Source of the DNA: Dehalococcoidia bacterium
GTDB taxonomy: Bacteria > Chloroflexota > Dehalococcoidia > JACPQF01
Assembly (NCBI GenBank): GCA_030650265.1
Contig: JAUSEJ010000350.1
Location: 1 to 38,784 of the forward strand
Direction of reading: 5' to 3'
DNA: 38,784 nucleotides
Positions 1 through 6,086 of the stretch are shown piece after piece (within the stretch, counting starts at the first letter, position 1; each line of letters begins with the position of its first letter). The notes under the pieces are model-generated. The model was not told the origin of the DNA, did not search any database, and was given only the letters and a program-made list of their open reading frames with translations. Made by a program: the position numbers and the translations under genes.

Positions 1-28
1 CTAGGAGAAGTTCCTGAATGTTCATCAT
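1..28 (-). CDS. Start of a gene leaving the left edge
   Basis: Two tandem ATG codons lie at 28-26 and 25-23 on the minus strand and open a frame reading MMNIQELLL to the window edge. A strong promoter (63-35) ends six bases before the first ATG, so the mRNA would begin at or next to the start codon. No Shine-Dalgarno sequence is present. Only nine codons are visible, so no function can be given. Confidence 0.35.
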
Positions 29-34
29 GGATAG

Positions 35-63
35 AGCATAGCACATATTTACCTACCTGTCAA
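35..63 (-). promoter_or_regulatory. Extended -10 sigma70-type promoter reading left
   Basis: On the minus strand TTGACA (63-58), a 17-base spacer and TATGCT (40-35) are seen, with TGC directly before the -10 hexamer (extended -10). The expected +1 is near 28, which is the A of an ATG, so the transcript may be leaderless. Confidence 0.6.
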
Positions 64-118
64 GTACTATTGTGCTCGTCTCCGCTCGTGTCGCCGGGAA
101 GCGTCGCCCGGCTCGCTG
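64..118. other. Short noncoding gap with a weak hairpin
   Basis: This gap lies between the end of the minus-strand gene at 119 and the promoter at 63. It contains a 6-bp G+C-rich inverted repeat (93-98 with 107-112, GCCGGG/CCCGGC, loop of 8). No T-run follows on either strand, so it is at best a weak terminator for the operon that ends here. Confidence 0.25.
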
Positions 119-310
119 CTAATCTGTCGGAGACTTCCAGGCTGTTTTCTCAGCGTAGGCACTGTTGAGATTCCATAGCCTGGTAGCTCCGCACTCGCAA
201 ACGTCGATGTCCATGACGTTCCCGTGGCTTCGCGGGTCGCAGTGGTCCGGTCGGACACAATGCCGAAATGGGACCGTTTGGACTGCTTTTGCCCTATGTG
301 TGTGTGTCAT
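119..310 (-). CDS. Small Cys/His-rich (zinc-binding-like) protein
   Basis: A 63-residue frame starts at ATG 310 behind AGGGGG with suitable spacing. It contains His and Cys pairs (HC at 17-18, HC at 23-24, then a CECGA motif near residue 40) that could bind one zinc ion. The ending, CGATRLWNLN, is typical of small phage zinc-ribbon proteins in style, but I do not recognise a named family. It is the last visible gene of the minus-strand run and follows the next gene upstream after about 70 bases. Function unknown. Confidence 0.55.
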   Translation of the reverse strand: MTHTHRAKAVQTVPFRHCVRPDHCDPRSHGNVMDIDVCECGATRLWNLNSAYAEKTAWKSPTD

Positions 311-380
311 CTCAATTCCCCCTCGTTTGATCTACCCTTATTATCGCGCCCGAAGGTTACAGGACACGTAACGAAGGGTA

Positions 381-599
381 TCAGGAAGGTAAACATCCGG
401 CCTTGCGCTTCCGTGGCCCGCGCCTTGGTCCGTAGCGCGTGACATCGCGCTCGTCCGGTGCCCGAGTCTCCACAGCTGCCACAGAGCCGTCCGGCAGGAG
501 CGTACCCGGCCGGCCACAGAGAATGCAGCACAGCGCGGCGGCGTCCTGCACGTCCGGCACCAACGATCCACGGCAGGCGGGCCTAGGGCAGGGTATCAT
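381..599 (-). CDS. Small zinc-ribbon protein coupled to the methyltransferase
   Basis: This 72-residue protein begins MIPCPRPACRGSL and has a second Cys cluster, CCILCGRPG, about twenty residues later, giving a two-knuckle zinc-ribbon pattern. The C-terminal third is Arg/Lys-rich. Its ATG (599-597) overlaps the TGA of the methyltransferase gene upstream in the ATGA arrangement, which strongly supports translation and operon membership. Several antisense and other-frame ORFs over this stretch lack such coupling. Function unknown; nucleic-acid binding is a guess from the zinc knuckles and basic tail. Confidence 0.6.
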   Translation of the reverse strand: MIPCPRPACRGSLVPDVQDAAALCCILCGRPGTLLPDGSVAAVETRAPDERDVTRYGPRRGPRKRKAGCLPS

Positions 600-1243
600 C
601 GCCCGATCTCACGGAGCAGTGCACGGCCTATAAACTCACAATATGCCGGTGGAATGGCTTGGCTCAATTCAGCCCGTGACATCCAGGGAATGTTCATAGC
701 TATTCTCCCGTCGCTGGCCTTGAAATTATGCCCCACGCAGGTTATGAAATCCTGTTTCTCCAGAGTGTGATAGTGTCCCTTGCTGGGGGGCATCGAGTAC
801 GAGTGGTTGCAGGCTGCCGGCGCAAATCCAATCGGCCATGAGCACTCAAACAGCCTGTGGCGATAGACCCGCAGTCCCGGGAACATCGACCCACATAGCA
901 TCAGGGGGGCAATCAACGGAGCGCTTGGCACATTCTCGATCACGTACGGCAACCCGCAGGCTAGGAGAAGCTCCCGGACCGGCGCTATCAGATCGGGGTA
1001 CTCCCCTCCGTGTATGTGTCGAGCCACGGTGTAATGCTGGCATGGAGGGCTGGCATGAATGGCATCGTACCGGCTCAGGTCCGCAGTGGCGAGATATGAC
1101 AGAGCGTCGGCCTGGACGAACTCATCTCCGATGTAATGGGGCTGCGGCTCAATGTCCAAGCCGACAACGTAGAATCCAGCCAGCTGGTAGCCGCGGGTCG
1201 TTCCGCCGGCCTTGCAAAAGGCGTCCAGGAGTACGGGCCTCAT
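596..1243 (-). CDS. Short DNA cytosine-5 methyltransferase-like protein
   Basis: The 215-residue product carries the order of motifs of C5 DNA methyltransferases. The SAM-binding motif I is DAFCKAGGTTRGYQLAGF (residues 7-24). The catalytic motif IV is SPPCQ (65-69) with the nucleophilic Cys, motif VI is ENVP (103-106), and YRHR (127-130) resembles the RxR of motif VIII. It is much shorter than bacterial enzymes (usually over 300 residues), with little room for a target-recognition domain, which is common for phage versions. The start chosen is ATG 1243 behind GGAGG and overlaps the stop of the upstream gene; the longer open frame has no matching coupling. Likely role: modifying phage DNA against host restriction. 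The family call is good; the target sequence is unknown. Confidence 0.8.
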   Translation of the reverse strand: MRPVLLDAFCKAGGTTRGYQLAGFYVVGLDIEPQPHYIGDEFVQADALSYLATADLSRYDAIHASPPCQHYTVARHIHGGEYPDLIAPVRELLLACGLPYVIENVPSAPLIAPLMLCGSMFPGLRVYRHRLFECSWPIGFAPAACNHSYSMPPSKGHYHTLEKQDFITCVGHNFKASDGRIAMNIPWMSRAELSQAIPPAYCEFIGRALLREIGR

Positions 1244-1443
1244 TCGCTCGCCTCCATCCTCGGCTGTTGCGCCAGCTCCCGTCGCCAAGCGCTCAGCGCC
1301 GAGAACCTGGACAGGGACATCTGCATGCAGTCGGCGTAGAACATGCCCATGTGGAGCTCCCAGACAGCGCACCAGGGACAATACCCCTCATGCCCAGCGA
1401 TGGCTACCCCATCGCAGTGCAGGGACCTACATGGTTTCAACAT
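1240..1443 (-). CDS. Small Cys-rich protein upstream of the methyltransferase
   Basis: The frame from ATG 1443 encodes 67 residues with C5, C10, C22 and C25 arranged as a probable zinc-binding cluster (a CPWC knuckle is clear). It overlaps the stop of the gene upstream (ATGTTGA) and its own stop overlaps the methyltransferase ATG (ATGA). This double coupling is the main evidence that it is real. Function unknown. Confidence 0.55.
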   Translation of the reverse strand: MLKPCRSLHCDGVAIAGHEGYCPWCAVWELHMGMFYADCMQMSLSRFSALSAWRRELAQQPRMEASE

Positions 1444-1634
1444 TTTGACTCTGGCAACGTGAAGCCGGCGCTGGCACATCGATCACAGAGCGCCTGGGCC
1501 CCCTGAACTCGCCAGCACCGACGCTGCGCGGCGGACTTCGCCTGCTCCGGCGTCGGTGCTGGCATCTCGCTCGCCCGGCCACAGAAATTGCAGGCCAGCC
1601 AGTGCGTCGAGCCGTCGGCGCTGTGCTCAATCAT
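1437..1634 (-). CDS. Small zinc-ribbon protein
   Basis: The 65-residue product has two CxxC knuckles (C15/C18 and C50/C53) separated by a Gln/Ala/Arg-rich helix, a classic small zinc-ribbon layout. ATG 1634 follows the previous stop by one base, and the gene end overlaps the next start. It belongs to the tightly coupled minus-strand operon. The role is not known. Confidence 0.6.
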   Translation of the reverse strand: MIEHSADGSTHWLACNFCGRASEMPAPTPEQAKSAAQRRCWRVQGAQALCDRCASAGFTLPESKC

Positions 1635-1635
1635 C

Positions 1636-1848
1636 TCAACTCTCAGCGATCAGGGAGAGGGCTGCGCACATGAGCACGTTGGCCCTGTGATAGGGGTCGC
1701 TATCAGCCCGCCGTGGCATAGCCCACTTGATGCTCCCGTCTGCAAATCCCTCAGCGAATGCCCGTATCGCCTCCAACAGCGCGTCCCGCTGTGCGGTCAC
1801 GGTCTCCAGTTCGTCGATTGCCTCGATTGCCCGGTTTGCCATGCTCAT
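1636..1848 (-). CDS. Small helical hypothetical protein
   Basis: A 70-residue protein predicted to be mostly alpha-helical, opening with an AIEAIDELETVTAQRD amphipathic stretch. The leader GGAGGCGCAATC sits before ATG 1848 and is repeated exactly before the gene starting at 2215, a strong ribosome-binding context. A second in-frame ATG at 1842 is possible. The start overlaps the upstream stop (ATGA). No family recognised. Confidence 0.6.
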   Translation of the reverse strand: MSMANRAIEAIDELETVTAQRDALLEAIRAFAEGFADGSIKWAMPRRADSDPYHRANVLMCAALSLIAES

Positions 1849-2051
1849 GATTGCGCCTCCTGCTCGTTGGTAAACTTAATCCTGATTAGTTCCTGTGCTG
1901 CCTGGCGGTTCATGCGGATTGTCCTCGTAAGATCGAGCGAGCGACATTCGACATACCCCTCCTGGTCTGAGATGACCTGCATGATAGTGGGTTGCCACGC
2001 CGGTGCGTGGCTGAACATCGGGAAGGTTTGGCCGACGAGTGAGTCGGTCAT
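1845..2051 (-). CDS. Small hypothetical protein
   Basis: A 68-residue product from ATG 2051, overlapping the upstream stop by ATGA and ending in the ATGA overlap with the next gene. It has a mixed beta/alpha composition with no Cys and no membrane segment. No recognisable domain. Operon position is the main support. Confidence 0.55.
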   Translation of the reverse strand: MTDSLVGQTFPMFSHAPAWQPTIMQVISDQEGYVECRSLDLTRTIRMNRQAAQELIRIKFTNEQEAQS

Positions 2052-2215
2052 GATTCCCCCTTTCCGTATAGACTCAGGGCGAGAATGGCCTGCTCTATCC
2101 CGTGTGTCACTCCTAGGCAGTATTGAAATTCCTCCTCATTCCCCTCTAAAAGATACGCCTTGGAAGCCTCACGGCTGTTTTCCTTCATCGTCTCCAGGTG
2201 CTCTAGCAGTGTCAT
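2048..2215 (-). CDS. Small acidic helical protein
   Basis: A 55-residue product beginning MTLLEHLETMKENS, helical and acidic. The start at 2215 has the leader GGAGGCGCAATC and lies in ATGA overlap with the upstream gene; a longer open frame upstream is antisense-like and lacks a ribosome site. No family recognised. Confidence 0.6.
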   Translation of the reverse strand: MTLLEHLETMKENSREASKAYLLEGNEEEFQYCLGVTHGIEQAILALSLYGKGES

Positions 2216-2583
2216 GATTGCGCCTCCTTCGATGCGTGAATCCAGGTTGCCCGGAGTTGCCACGATTCCGGGTCTCCAAAGTCCCAAGCCAGCCCCGCGG
2301 CTGTCTTCGCCGTCTGCAACGTGCGTGCCGAAACTTCGCAATCTTCGCCGGCTTCGGTGAACCAGGAATACAGCGTGCCAGAGCTATCCTCCGTCCGGCG
2401 GCAGACGAGCCCGAGCTGGCCGATTGCCACCAGCCGGGCGGTCTCGCTCCGTGCGTGGAGCTGGTCCAGGTCCACCAACGGCGTCCTTGTCCCGGCGCCC
2501 TGGTATTCTGGTAATAACTCGGTCTGGAATTCTGTTGGCCCAAAACCGGGCAATCCTGGCGTGGTGGCAGGTTTGTTCTTCAT
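2212..2583 (-). CDS. Early protein sharing a module with the giant virion protein
   Basis: The 123-residue product is linked to its neighbours by ATGA overlaps on both sides. Residues 8-56 align without a gap to residues 215-263 of the 1671-residue protein at 18101-23116. I count 26 of 49 identical positions, including P-G-L, G-P-T-E, Q-x-E, L-P-E-Y, P-L, E-T-x-R-L and G-Q. The remainder, rich in Glu and Trp with a CEVSARTLQTAKTAAGLAWD helix, has no counterpart there. The module is not one I can name. Sharing between an early protein and an injected polyvalent protein suggests a common partner or target in the host cell; this is inference. Confidence 0.7.
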   Translation of the reverse strand: MKNKPATTPGLPGFGPTEFQTELLPEYQGAGTRTPLVDLDQLHARSETARLVAIGQLGLVCRRTEDSSGTLYSWFTEAGEDCEVSARTLQTAKTAAGLAWDFGDPESWQLRATWIHASKEAQS

Positions 2584-2900
2584 GGTGCCCCGAGTAGCGA
2601 ACGGACGGCGGCGGGATTCATGTCAAACATCATACCGAAGATTCCAAAACCCTGTGCCTTGGCGGTTGCCTCTTTCAGGTGTCGGCCGCAAAGCTGAACA
2701 CTCCCAACGGCGATGTAGGTCGCCCGGCGGTTGCAGAACTCACACCGGGGCATTGCCTCAAGCTGGGCCTTGCGGCGGGCGATGTACTCACGAGCCTGGG
2801 CATTGTGGCATTCATGGCATTGTCCGGCGGTGTCGCGAAAGAGCTCGTGTGTCCCGCAGGTGGTGCAATCCCCTTCCCCGCCCATGTCTATGGTTCTCAT
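2580..2900 (-). CDS. Two-knuckle zinc-finger protein
   Basis: The 106-residue product has two zinc-binding clusters: CTTC and CHEC near the N terminus, then CEFC with a C-G-R-H partner. Between them lies a basic helix rich in Arg, Lys and Ala. ATG 2900 is chosen because GGGAGGT precedes it by six bases. The frame is open upstream to 3095 with another Cys pair (CCLC), so a longer protein is possible but has a weaker start. It heads the coupled run 2900-381. DNA or RNA binding is likely for the fold; the precise role is unknown. Confidence 0.65.
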   Translation of the reverse strand: MRTIDMGGEGDCTTCGTHELFRDTAGQCHECHNAQAREYIARRKAQLEAMPRCEFCNRRATYIAVGSVQLCGRHLKEATAKAQGFGIFGMMFDMNPAAVRSLLGAP

Positions 2901-3120
2901 GTTGTACCTCCCTCGTTTCGCTAGAATGTTGCTGGCAGGTTGCGCTAGGACGGGATACCTAACCATGTTAGGGAACGTGGGCGCCGTCTCCTCGACATCC
3001 AACCGGCATAAACAGCAACCGGTTGCGGGTACTTTGGCGGGAACGTTGCGTAACATATTGGTTTCTCTTCTCACCGTCCATCCTGCCTGAAACATCCTTC
3101 TAGGCTAGTTTGCCTACACT

Positions 3121-3153
3121 CCAGGGCGAACGGTCAATTCTCATTCGCCCTGG
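3121..3153. other. Perfect 10-bp hairpin between two minus-strand units
   Basis: CCAGGGCGAA (3121-3130) and its exact complement (3144-3153) flank a 13-base loop. No T-run follows on either strand, so this is not a classic rho-independent terminator. It lies just after the ArdC-N-like gene and before the 2900 operon, so attenuation, RNA processing or an operator are all possible. The surrounding 2901-3165 gap shows nothing else certain. Confidence 0.5.
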
Positions 3154-3165
3154 TGGGTAGATCAA

Positions 3166-3495
3166 TTAGACCTTGACCGCTTCGACCTGGCAACGGCAGA
3201 ACACGGCCGCGCCGGCGTTGATAAGTCCGGTCTTTTCCTCTTGGGTCTCCTTGTCGGTCCAGGTCTTCAGCGTGCGAATGGCAATCTTGACGGCCTTCTC
3301 GCCCCGGCGTACCTGGCAACCAAGAGCCAGCCAACGGCGATAGGTGAAAACATCCTCGTATGGCTCACATCCACACGCCAGAGCGCTCTTGATGTGAGAG
3401 GCGTTCATTACGCTGTACCGCTGGAAGGACCGCGCCTCCTGCGCCGACATAAGGGGCTGGCGTGTGCCTTTGGTTGTCTGCAGTTGAGCTACCAT
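3166..3495 (-). CDS. ArdC N-terminal-domain-like antirestriction protein
   Basis: The 109-residue product matches the pattern of the ArdC N-terminal (ssDNA-binding) domain. A YSVMNASHIKSAL helix is followed by TYRRWLALGCQVRRGEKAVKI, which has the family's W-x-x-LG-x-x-V-[RK]-[RK]-GEK-x-x-[KI] signature. Known ArdC proteins add a metalloprotease domain; here only the ssDNA-binding half is present and the protein ends soon after. Two ATGs exist. The second (3495) has GGGGGAGG with six bases of spacing, while the first (3501) abuts it, so 3495 is preferred. Likely role: protecting incoming DNA from host nucleases, together with the methyltransferase nearby. Confidence 0.65.
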   Translation of the reverse strand: MVAQLQTTKGTRQPLMSAQEARSFQRYSVMNASHIKSALACGCEPYEDVFTYRRWLALGCQVRRGEKAVKIAIRTLKTWTDKETQEEKTGLINAGAAVFCRCQVEAVKV

Positions 3496-3514
3496 GTTCA
3501 TCCTCCCCCTTCTC

Positions 3515-3530
3515 AGTTTGTTGGCTCCCG
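3515..3530 (-). repeat. Copy A of the repeated intergenic leader
   Basis: The minus-strand reading CGGGAGCCAACAAACT lies just before the ArdC-N-like gene. The same 16 bases occur at 3742-3757, and a near copy at 4037-4052, each directly upstream of a minus-strand gene and followed by a GA-rich ribosome site. Confidence 0.75.
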
Positions 3531-3533
3531 CGT

Positions 3534-3725
3534 TTAGGTGACTGTCCTAAATGGTAGCAGTCCCTTTCCCATGGCTGCTATCTCCCTCCGCAATCCCCCG
3601 TAAAGCTCCCCAGTGGCCCGGCGCATGTCAAGGGGGTATGCGTTGGCTTTATCGTAGCGCATCATACGCCGATACCGCGCTAGCTTCTGCTCCCAACGGT
3701 CAAACTCGTATTGTCTCCTGTTCAT
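3534..3725 (-). CDS. Small basic hypothetical protein
   Basis: A 63-residue protein starting MNRRQYEFDRWEQKLARYRR, rich in Arg, Lys and aromatic residues and predicted helical. ATG 3725 is preceded by a GGGAG site and by copy B of the repeated leader. The longer frame to 3845 runs antisense through the leader and is not preferred. The stop abuts copy A. Function unknown; basic character allows nucleic-acid binding. Confidence 0.6.
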   Translation of the reverse strand: MNRRQYEFDRWEQKLARYRRMMRYDKANAYPLDMRRATGELYGGLRREIAAMGKGLLPFRTVT

Positions 3726-3741
3726 GTCGTTTCTCCCTTCT

Positions 3742-3757
3742 AGTTTGTTGGCTCCCG
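3742..3757 (-). repeat. Copy B of the repeated intergenic leader
   Basis: Identical over 16 bases to copy A (CGGGAGCCAACAAACT on the minus strand), 17 bases before ATG 3725. Confidence 0.75.
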
Positions 3758-3792
3758 GGTGAGTGGCCCCACCCGGCGGCCAGCAAGCCGCC

Positions 3793-4020
3793 TTAGTTGT
3801 AGATCGTGTCTGCCAGGTCTCTGACTCGTGCCCATCCACGGTCAATCAGGTCGGGGTCACTGGCGATAAGGCCGCGCATGTTCGCCTCAACAGTGGCCCG
3901 TTCATCCATGCAAATGTGCGCATCTAGCCATGCCTCAAGGTGCCCCTCCGTGTACTCGTCCATCGTTTGCACCGCAGGCTTCGGCAGTAGCATCTCCAGT
4001 ATCCTATCCTCATGTGTCAT
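3793..4020 (-). CDS. Small acidic hypothetical protein
   Basis: The 75-residue product starts MTHEDRILEMLLPKPAV and is acidic and helical, ending RVRDLADTIYN. AAGGACG precedes ATG 4020 and copy C of the leader repeat lies 17 bases upstream. No family recognised. Confidence 0.6.
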   Translation of the reverse strand: MTHEDRILEMLLPKPAVQTMDEYTEGHLEAWLDAHICMDERATVEANMRGLIASDPDLIDRGWARVRDLADTIYN

Positions 4021-4036
4021 CGTCCTTCTCCCTCTC

Positions 4037-4052
4037 AGTTTGTTGGGCCCCG
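4037..4052 (-). repeat. Copy C of the repeated intergenic leader
   Basis: The minus-strand reading CGGGGCCCAACAAACT differs from copies A and B at two positions. It lies 17 bases before ATG 4020. A more distant relative (CCGGGGCG, then CAAA and a GAGAGGGG purine run) precedes the gene at 4384. Confidence 0.7.
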
Positions 4053-4057
4053 GGTTA

Positions 4058-4384
4058 TTAGAACTGCTCGTAAATCCGCACCTTATGCTTTATAGCCTCT
4101 GGGAGTAGGCATATCGCAATCCCGGCTTCGTCGGGCCGACGGAATCCATCGGCTCCCACTTCCCGTAAAAAGCTCGCTGCCCATTCCGCAATTTCGGCTT
4201 CAGCAAGCCACGATTCGCCAATCGCCTCAGGGCATTCGATAATCTTCAGCCCTATTTCATCAATCTGTAGCAGAGTCGCGCCATCCTCACCGTAGCAATA
4301 TTGGATAGCGTGATCGATATCTTCAGCCCACCAAGAGAGTGTCTTGGCGGCTTTGTAGTGGCGGGCGATTCCCCGGTAAAGCAT
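4058..4384 (-). CDS. Small protein with a YRG start, weakly ADP-ribosyltransferase-like
   Basis: A 108-residue product beginning MLYRGIARHYKAAKTLSWWAE. The order Y-R-G, then S-W-W with an acidic pair, then D-x-A-x-x-Y, recalls the first two motifs of small ADP-ribosyltransferase folds. A clear catalytic Glu in the third position is not evident, so this is a suggestion only. The rest is acidic and contains EIAEWAASFLREVGADGF. ATG 4384 follows AGAGGGGAACGAGAG. It could equally be an unrelated accessory protein. Confidence 0.6.
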   Translation of the reverse strand: MLYRGIARHYKAAKTLSWWAEDIDHAIQYCYGEDGATLLQIDEIGLKIIECPEAIGESWLAEAEIAEWAASFLREVGADGFRRPDEAGIAICLLPEAIKHKVRIYEQF

Positions 4385-4475
4385 CTCTCGTTCCCCTCTC
4401 TATATTTGCATCGCCCCGGAATTGTGAACCGGGACATTGTTGTGGCCAATCTGGAGCACCACTCCCAATCTCTAT

Positions 4476-4622
4476 CTAGTTTTCTTCTCTGCATACGATA
4501 GCTCTAAGTGCCAGAAATTCTCTCTCACACTTATCATAGTGGGCCGTGTCGCCGTGGTCATCGGCGGCCCGCATCTGATAGGACAGGTAGTTCATCCGGG
4601 CGATCATTTCGTTGTATGTCAT
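4476..4622 (-). CDS. Small helical hypothetical protein, first of the leftward run
   Basis: A 48-residue product starting MTYNEMIARMNYLSYQMRAA. ATG 4622 has AAGGAG eight bases upstream; an in-frame upstream ATG (4658) has no ribosome site. It is the first minus-strand gene after the divergent promoter region. No domain recognised. Confidence 0.5.
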   Translation of the reverse strand: MTYNEMIARMNYLSYQMRAADDHGDTAHYDKCEREFLALRAIVCREEN

Positions 4623-4855
4623 TTTCTGTCTCCTTGCAGCGGGCTTGTGAACCGCCATGCTGCATTAAGGGAGCTTCACCAACTCCCCCACTCTGCAATT
4701 TACCTTCCTGCTTCCCCACCGCAGGACCGGTCTTTCGTATCTTGCCTCGCAGTCTAACACCACCAGGTGCCGGTATGGGTTTCGAGTGGGGCTTGTTCGG
4801 TCTACCCCTCGCCCGCTTCGCCTCTCCCTATCTCACTCTCCTCTCTCTCTGTCTC

Positions 4856-4884
4856 TATTTACCATTATGAGCCCTCCAGGTTAA
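4856..4884 (-). promoter_or_regulatory. Candidate leftward extended -10 promoter
   Basis: The minus strand reads TTAACC (4884-4879), a 17-base spacer ending in TGG, then TAAATA (4861-4856). Each hexamer fits the consensus only in part, but the TGn extension and spacing match other promoters in this window. It would give a long purine-rich leader before the gene at 4622. Confidence 0.35.
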
Positions 4885-4963
4885 GGAACACGTCAAAGTC
4901 AGTAACATTCAGGTTAAGTTTCCCCAACTTGCGTAAATAAACCGTTACCTTCAATTCCCTCCC

Positions 4964-4992
4964 TTGACACGCCGCCGGCCACGGGCCACAAT
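4964..4992 (+). promoter_or_regulatory. Rightward promoter for the small-terminase unit
   Basis: Perfect TTGACA (4964-4969), a 17-base spacer and CACAAT (4987-4992). The start codon of the next gene lies 30 bases downstream with an AGGAGA ribosome site, so this transcript has a normal leader. Confidence 0.6.
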
Positions 4993-5021
4993 GTAACCAA
5001 AATCACAGGAGACCAAAATCC

Positions 5022-5603
5022 ATGACGAACTCCCCAGGCTCCGGGCGAACTAACGCCCCAAGAGACGCCGCCGGCCACTTTGTCCAAAACCCCACGGAGG
5101 AACCCGACGAAATCCAGGAGCTCGAGACAGAGGACCCCTTCTTACTCATTGAACACCCCCGGAAACATGCCATGCTGATGACTTATTGCCTCGTCGGTAA
5201 GGTTCACGAGTCAGCAGCCCGAGCCGGTATCTCGTGGGTTTCACATTACTACTGGCTCCAGAAGGATCCCCAATATGCCGAGGCATGGAAGCTCGCTCAA
5301 GAAATACATGCAGTCGAGCTCGAAGACGAGGTCACCCGACGTGGAAAAGACGGGGTCGACCTTGACGTTCGGGACAAGAACGGGAACATTGTTGGCACCC
5401 GCAAGCAGTACAGCGACCTGCTCTTGATCTTCCGGACCAAGGCCCAATGGCCTGGGAAGTACGGCGATCGGGTGACAATGGACATCGAGACGAGGGTAAG
5501 GGAGGTAGCGCAGGCCTTGGGCGCCGATCCTGACGAGGCTGTCGAGGAGGCGCGCCGGCTGACGGGCCCTGGCGGTAGACGGCTTCTGGGGCCCGGACGG
5601 TGA
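5022..5603 (+). CDS. terS: Terminase small subunit-like protein
   Basis: The 193-residue product has a disordered acidic N terminus. A helix-turn-helix segment follows (about residues 52-82, with SAARAGISWVSHYYWLQKDP). A long helical stretch comes next (EAWKLAQEIHAVELEDEVTRR), and then the R-K-Q-Y-S-D-x-L-L-I-F-x-x-K motif with a WPGKYGDR ending. This order is characteristic of small terminase subunits that recognise phage DNA and load the large subunit. The large-terminase gene lies 4 kb downstream, an unusual separation filled by tiny genes. AGGAGA precedes ATG 5022, and a TTGACA promoter lies upstream. Annotation by pattern, fairly sure. Confidence 0.75.
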   Translation: MTNSPGSGRTNAPRDAAGHFVQNPTEEPDEIQELETEDPFLLIEHPRKHAMLMTYCLVGKVHESAARAGISWVSHYYWLQKDPQYAEAWKLAQEIHAVELEDEVTRRGKDGVDLDVRDKNGNIVGTRKQYSDLLLIFRTKAQWPGKYGDRVTMDIETRVREVAQALGADPDEAVEEARRLTGPGGRRLLGPGR

Positions 5604-5623
5604 GGGGGTGCTCCAAGGCTGAA

Positions 5624-5639
5624 GTGACAGTGCTGTCAC
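5624..5639. promoter_or_regulatory. Operator-like palindrome
   Basis: GTGACAGTGCTGTCAC is a perfect palindrome with 7-bp arms just after the small-terminase stop. Its TGACA half-site recurs in the two 16-base repeats that follow, suggesting a protein-binding site. Confidence 0.5.
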
Positions 5640-5663
5640 CTACTAAAGGAAGTACGAGAGAAG

Positions 5664-5679
5664 TGACAAAATTGACACA
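5664..5679 (+). repeat. TGACA direct repeat, copy 1, at the -35
   Basis: The 16 bases TGACAAAATTGACACA recur exactly at 5710-5725. This copy contains the TTGACA used as -35 hexamer of the promoter for the gene at 5709. Confidence 0.7.
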
Positions 5680-5701
5680 AATAGGTACGGCGTGGTAGGC
5701 T
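5672..5701 (+). promoter_or_regulatory. Leaderless-type promoter of the winged-helix gene
   Basis: TTGACA (5672-5677), an 18-base spacer ending TGG, and TAGGCT (5696-5701). Seven bases separate the -10 from the ATG at 5709, placing +1 at or beside the start codon. The -10 core is weak, but the TGn extension and perfect -35 support it. Confidence 0.5.
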
Positions 5702-5708
5702 GGGGAAG

Positions 5709-6086
5709 ATGACAAAATTGACACAGCAGCTGGGTTGGAAGCTCATCAAGGGTGGGCGGAAGCTGACTTTTCATGAGTGGGTTTGGTCTGGGAGTTGCTC
5801 ACCGCATAATAGGGAAGCTTCATCTGATCATCGGCTAACCTCTGGTGCCCATGCCCTGTATTTCCACATGGTGGGGCTAGACTGGTATCATCGGAGTTAC
5901 CTGAAGTCGAAGGAATGCCCACCGCTGGCTGTGGCCGACTTGGCAGCCTACCGCAGATGTACGCCGCAGACGATTTACAGGCAGGTCGCCGTACTGGTAG
6001 CAAGCGGCTGGGCTGAAAAGGTGCGCCGTGGTTACTACCGTCCGTTGAGGGTCTGCCCTCGGAGGGAACGGAAGATTGCGGTATAG
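5709..6086 (+). CDS. Winged-helix DNA-binding protein
   Basis: The 125-residue product has a winged-helix pattern in its C-terminal half (about residues 70-115): ALADLAAYRRCTPQTIYRQ-like recognition helices, then a GWAEKVRRGYYRPL wing. The N-terminal part is rich in Trp, His and Ser and is not recognised. Copy 2 of the TGACA repeat covers its start codon and first codons, and copy 1 is in its promoter. Autorepression by the product is therefore a simple model. The following gene overlaps its end. Could be a transcriptional regulator or a replication-initiation helper. Confidence 0.6.
   Translation: MTKLTQQLGWKLIKGGRKLTFHEWVWSGSCSPHNREASSDHRLTSGAHALYFHMVGLDWYHRSYLKSKECPPLAVADLAAYRRCTPQTIYRQVAVLVASGWAEKVRRGYYRPLRVCPRRERKIAV
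5710..5725 (+). repeat. TGACA direct repeat, copy 2, over the start codon
   Basis: An exact copy of TGACAAAATTGACACA beginning on the second base of ATG 5709. Copy 1 starts 46 bases earlier. Both copies would read TKLTQ in frame after a start codon, so duplication of a gene start is an alternative to an operator. Confidence 0.7.

Larger units (their letters stand above)
4623..5021. other. Divergent intergenic region
   Basis: About 400 bases separate the leftward and rightward genes. No convincing coding frame is seen. The region holds a strongly pyrimidine-rich stretch on the plus strand (about 4810-4860), a repeated CAGGTTAAG word at 4877 and 4910, a candidate leftward promoter (4856-4884) and a better rightward promoter (4964-4992). 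It is a plausible control region and possibly a replication or packaging site, but nothing proves the latter. Confidence 0.5.

Noticed and set aside
838..1506. 222-residue plus-strand frame
   Set aside because: It is antisense to the methyltransferase and its coupled neighbours, with no ribosome site and no domain.
2617..2640. Minus-strand TTGACA inside the zinc-finger gene
   Set aside because: No A+T-rich -10 at proper spacing; a similar lone TTGACA at about 3630 was rejected for the same reason.
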